Notes under the pieces: model-generated | Database searches by the model: none | What the model saw: only the letters and a program-made list of their open reading frames with translations | What the model was told of the DNA's origin: nothing | Program-made: the position numbers and the translations under genes | Part shown: positions 61,624 to 64,000 of the stretch, in pieces | How positions within the stretch are numbered: position 1 is the first letter of the stretch | Layout: every line of letters begins with the position of its first letter | IMG/VR virus record: IMGVR_UViG_3300008448_000002 | Span: 1-64,000 of that record | DNA: 64,000 nt | Strand: one strand, 5' to 3' | From: a virus

Positions 61624-61752
61624 CTTGCTATTCCTGTCTATTCAGGAACTTCTATCACTTTATGAATGCCCAGTTCACGCCTTTCGTTATGGTCAGACAA
61701 CCTCCTAGTCACCAGCAATAGAATTATAGGTTCAGGATTTCTCCTTCGCAAG
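61624..61752. other. GC-richer structured element between divergent late promoters
   Basis: About 130 bases with no convincing ORF. The ends CTTGC (61624-61628) and GCAAG (61748-61752) are complementary; inside are a TTCCTG/CAGGAA hairpin and further short stems. Composition is clearly less AT-rich than the flanks. Could be a structured RNA, an origin or a packaging site. Confidence 0.4.
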
Positions 61753-61760
61753 CATAAATA
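61753..61760 (+). promoter_or_regulatory. Late promoter CATAAATA
   Basis: Plus-strand CATAAATAATAATATACTAC, about 35 nt before the gp16-like start. Confidence 0.7.
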
Positions 61761-61794
61761 ATAATATACTACTTTAACAGGATTGTCAATTTAT

Positions 61795-62241
61795 ATGTCA
61801 TCTAAAAAAATCGAAGAAACTTTAAACTTACCATCAATGGAAGATTTATTAAAATCATTAGAAGAAGATAATGAACCATTACAAAAAATAGAAAATGAAC
61901 AAGACATCATTGAGAATCATGATAATGAAATGAACGATATAATGAAAAAAGCCATGACAAGTTATGAATCATTGATGGATTTAGGATTCAATGCTGAGAC
62001 GAGAGTGGCAGGAGAAATATTCGGTGCGGCAGTAAATATGTTAAAGTTATCAACCGATGCTTCAAGAAGTAAAATGGAACAAAAGTTTAAAAAAATAAAA
62101 TTAGAATTAGAAGCTAAGAAAATAGACTATGTTGTTGGTAAGGATAATAAAAGTATAGAAAACAATCAATATCAAGGAAAAGATGTAATAATCATGAATA
62201 GAAATGATTTATTGAAATCTATCAAAGATGATGCTAAATAA
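61795..62241 (+). CDS. 16: Terminase small subunit, gp16-like
   Basis: 148 aa from the ATG at 61795 (CAGGA upstream; an earlier TTG is discarded). LPSMEDLLKSLEEDNEPL parallels the LPG(I)...EPL start of T4 gp16. A central coiled coil (RVAGEIFGAAVNMLKLS, SKMEQKFKKIKLELE) and the ending VIIMNRNDLLKSI match T4's ATVFMGSPTELMDEI. Forms rings that recognise DNA and regulate gp17. Orientation opposite to gp17 is unusual. Confidence 0.65.
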   Translation: MSSKKIEETLNLPSMEDLLKSLEEDNEPLQKIENEQDIIENHDNEMNDIMKKAMTSYESLMDLGFNAETRVAGEIFGAAVNMLKLSTDASRSKMEQKFKKIKLELEAKKIDYVVGKDNKSIENNQYQGKDVIIMNRNDLLKSIKDDAK

Positions 62242-62321
62242 CATTTGGTGATTTCCTGTATCATTGTATACTCATCGTCCGTTAATGACTAAAGGGAATA
62301 TAAACAGTTATTGCGGGGTTT

Positions 62322-62351
62322 TAGAGTTTTCCTGACACAACAAAAACTCTA
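62322..62351 (+). terminator. Weak hairpin after gp16-like gene
   Basis: TAGAGTTTT / AAAACTCTA stem of nine pairs, followed by CTTTAAAA; AT-rich and without a clean T-run. Confidence 0.35.
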
Positions 62352-62365
62352 CTTTAAAATACTTG

Positions 62366-62393
62366 TTGACAAAGTAAAATAATGTGATATTCT
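62366..62393 (+). promoter_or_regulatory. Sigma70-type early promoter
   Basis: Perfect TTGACA (62366-62371), 16-nt spacer, TATTCT (62388-62393), with a normal leader ending in AAAAAAAGGAATACATT before the ATG at 62445. Confidence 0.7.
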
Positions 62394-62444
62394 CTTATTT
62401 ATCAAAGAGGGGAATATCCTTCTTATTAAAAAAAGGAATACATT

Positions 62445-62720
62445 ATGTTTGCTTTATTTCATGTAGAAGAACAAGAGTTTTTAGGAGTACAATCGGGTAC
62501 TTGTGCTCACGAAGGCACACCAATGTCTGTTTTATCTTTTAAAACTAATAACATATGGTTGTGCGATAACAAAGAAGTGGCGGAGCATCTTTTGACTAAT
62601 AAGGACTTTTCTAATTTTGACGGTTATACATGGGATAGAGCATTTCATAGGCAAGGTATATGGTTAAGAAATTCATTTGTAGGTGAATTAAAAGTAGTAG
62701 AACTGAATCCTGTATTCTAG
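62445..62720 (+). CDS. Small early hypothetical protein
   Basis: 91 aa, MFALFHVEEQEFLGVQSGT start, ending FVGELKVVELNPVF; a mixed alpha/beta small domain, not recognised. Strong AAGGA ribosome site and early promoter. Confidence 0.6.
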   Translation: MFALFHVEEQEFLGVQSGTCAHEGTPMSVLSFKTNNIWLCDNKEVAEHLLTNKDFSNFDGYTWDRAFHRQGIWLRNSFVGELKVVELNPVF

Positions 62721-62729
62721 GAATATATT

Positions 62730-62939
62730 ATGATTGAATATAAAAACATGAATGAAGATGAATGGTATAACTTTTTGAAAGGTGTCTTCCAAGATGGAGG
62801 ATTTATCGAATCGAACGGTCTTGAAAAATATCCTTTGTCGCAAGTTGCCATAGAAAGTCTTATTAATGATGGTATAGCTAAACACGAGGATAATTTATAT
62901 CTTCCAGTAAATAATAAACCAGAATTACAAGTAATATAA
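62730..62939 (+). CDS. Small early hypothetical protein
   Basis: 69 aa, MIEYKNMNEDEWYNFLKG start with AGGAA upstream; second gene of the early plus-strand unit, nine bases after the first. Winged-helix-like ending (IESLINDGIAKHEDNLYL). Unknown. Confidence 0.55.
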   Translation: MIEYKNMNEDEWYNFLKGVFQDGGFIESNGLEKYPLSQVAIESLINDGIAKHEDNLYLPVNNKPELQVI

Positions 62940-62993
62940 TTTTAAAAATAGTTCTTGTAATTCATAATAAAATAATGATAATTCTAACAAAAT

Positions 62994-63069
62994 AGGAGTA
63001 TAGCTCAACTGGTAGAGCGTTGGTCTCCAAAACCAAAGGTTGTGGGTTCAATCCCCTCTGCTCCTGCCA
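62994..63069 (+). tRNA. tRNA-Trp (CCA anticodon)
   Basis: Complete 76-nt cloverleaf. Acceptor AGGAGTA pairs with TGCTCCT, D-arm AGCTCAACTGGTAGAGC, anticodon stem TTGGT/ACCAA around CTCCAAA (anticodon CCA), T-arm GGTTCAATCCC, discriminator G and encoded CCA at 63067-63069. The only tRNA in the window. Confidence 0.95.
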
Positions 63070-64000
63070 TTTTATTAACCATTGTGATGCCGCAATCATA
63101 GATATAGTTTCCATAATCTTTATTTGATAGTTTGTCATTATTTCTATCCAAGAAGTATCTTACTGGAGGTAATTGTATGGTTTCATTTTGGGAAAAATTA
63201 TAATAGTTGAATCTATTATCAATTATAATACTTATAGGTTTATTAAATTGTTTCTGTAAGTACAATACAAATAATTCCATAATTTCATTAAAATTAACGC
63301 AAAATATATAAGAAAAGTGATTTATTGTTTCATTTGTGATATTAACTACAGAAATCAACATATTATCTACGAATAATCCGTAAAATATACCATTATATTT
63401 ATTTTGTGGCAAATCATGGTTTTTTATGAATATGACGGCTTCCTTCTTAGTAATTTTCTTAATTGTATGATTACCTATAGCGATGTATTGACCCAATCCA
63501 AGAGATTCTTTGATTTTATTATGAATTATATCTTTACTGGTTTTATACTCGCAATCAAATATTGTCAATAGAGTAACATTCTTATCCCTACATTTTTTAT
63601 ACTTATTATAATGATAATCTTCTGATTTTCCTGCGTTTGTACTGTGCCAGTATATCCCACAATATTCAATCGCTAGATTCTTACTAGGAATATAGATGTC
63701 CAATTCTTGAGGTGATATTAATTTTCTATCACAAATCATAATATCCTCATCAGGCAATAATTCCTTAATATACTCTACAATGCCAATTTCATTTTTTGAG
63801 CGATAAGTTTCTTCAGGATAACATGTTTTACATATCTTTTCTCTAAATCTTATAGAGAAAAATCTATGAAGTAAGGGTATTTCTGTATTACAATCTATAC
63901 ATTCAAATAATATCATTTTCGGAGATAGTTTCTTTATATATTTGATATTCAATTTTTCTATTAAATGTTTATTCTTTTCGATAAACAGTAAAGTACTTTT
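63005..64000 (-). CDS. Homing endonuclease, 5' end cut by the window, 3' end antisense to tRNA-Trp
   Basis: At least 331 codons, open through the window edge. Cys pairs (FECIDC and CKTCYPEE) form a zinc site; PQELDIYIPSKNLAIEYCGIYWH and NVTLLTIFDCEY match the Vsr-like/EDxHD nuclease core of phage free-standing homing enzymes. The last about 21 residues (from AGAEGIEPTTFGFGDQ) are read from the complement of the tRNA, so its natural stop may have been lost when it came to lie against the tRNA. Confidence 0.75.
   Translation of the reverse strand, partial: KSTLLFIEKNKHLIEKLNIKYIKKLSPKMILFECIDCNTEIPLLHRFFSIRFREKICKTCYPEETYRSKNEIGIVEYIKELLPDEDIMICDRKLISPQELDIYIPSKNLAIEYCGIYWHSTNAGKSEDYHYNKYKKCRDKNVTLLTIFDCEYKTSKDIIHNKIKESLGLGQYIAIGNHTIKKITKKEAVIFIKNHDLPQNKYNGIFYGLFVDNMLISVVNITNETINHFSYIFCVNFNEIMELFVLYLQKQFNKPISIIIDNRFNYYNFSQNETIQLPPVRYFLDRNNDKLSNKDYGNYIYDCGITMVNKMAGAEGIEPTTFGFGDQRSTS

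Noticed and set aside
61600-61752. Second group I intron on the minus strand because of GGTGACTAGGAGG
   Set aside because: A single GACTA match without the partner TAGTC and no interrupted gene around it.
62994-63069. Protein-coding signal GAEGIEPTTFGFGDQ on the minus strand
   Set aside because: This is the complement of the tRNA-Trp; peptides of this kind are a well-known artefact of antisense tRNA reading, so it is not taken as a conserved protein domain.

Overview
The window is part of an AT-rich, T4-like myovirus genome of the exo/cyano-T4 or pelagiphage type. Evidence: UvsX, UvsY, UvsW, gp32, gp41, gp61, gp62-like, gp43, gp17, gp16-like, gp4, gp19 and a gp48/54-type baseplate protein, class I ribonucleotide reductase, T4-type late promoters (T/C/G-ATAAATA, at least 14 sites) and one tRNA. 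No photosynthesis gene is present. The sigma70-like early promoters (TTGACA/TATAAT) suggest a proteobacterium-like host, but the host cannot be fixed from sequence. Nearly all genes lie on the minus strand; plus-strand islands are at 0-7.5, 33.7-35.0, 42.5-42.9 and 61.8-63.0 kb.

Layout. 0-7.5 kb: four plus-strand tail-fibre genes, two sharing an N-terminal anchor and one with an SGNH esterase domain. 7.5-12 kb: small unknowns, a GMP-reductase-like protein without its catalytic Cys, a DUF1653 protein, a PAAR spike tip and an Sm-like protein. 12-25 kb: nrdB, a run of 11 overlapping micro-genes, gp43 interrupted by a group I intron carrying an antisense homing endonuclease, three LRR-like paralogues, an ADP-ribosyltransferase-like gene and nrdA split by a naturally split intein. 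25-35 kb: a fibre-type protein, a PD-(D/E)XK nuclease, a 1640-residue polyvalent protein (pyrophosphatase-like domain plus two amidoligase domains), virion-type small proteins and a holin-like/PAS operon. 35-42.5 kb: head-type proteins, a nucleotidyltransferase plus ligase pair, helicase gp41 and primase gp61. 42.5-50.5 kb: DnaE-like fragment, gp62-like, UvsW, LRR protein, UvsY, UvsX, gp32. 50.7-62 kb: ART/ART/GNAT protein, terminase, two internal-head-protein-like paralogues, a repetitive fibre, head and tail genes, gp16. 62-64 kb: two small early genes, tRNA-Trp and a homing endonuclease cut by the window edge.

How it fits together. The replication/recombination and nucleotide genes form early/middle operons, several with promoters placed so that the predicted transcript starts at or within a base or two of the start codon. 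The virion genes are served by T4-type late promoters, sometimes fused to terminators. The most unusual content is (i) two very large enzyme-loaded proteins that look like injected polyvalent effectors, (ii) a phage-specific family of about 14-16 proteins sharing a 14-residue N-terminal pattern, mostly packed around gp43 in ATGA-overlapping genes, (iii) a PAS-sensor gene coupled to a holin-like gene, and (iv) selfish elements (intein, intron, homing endonucleases) in nrdA, gp43 and beside the tRNA.
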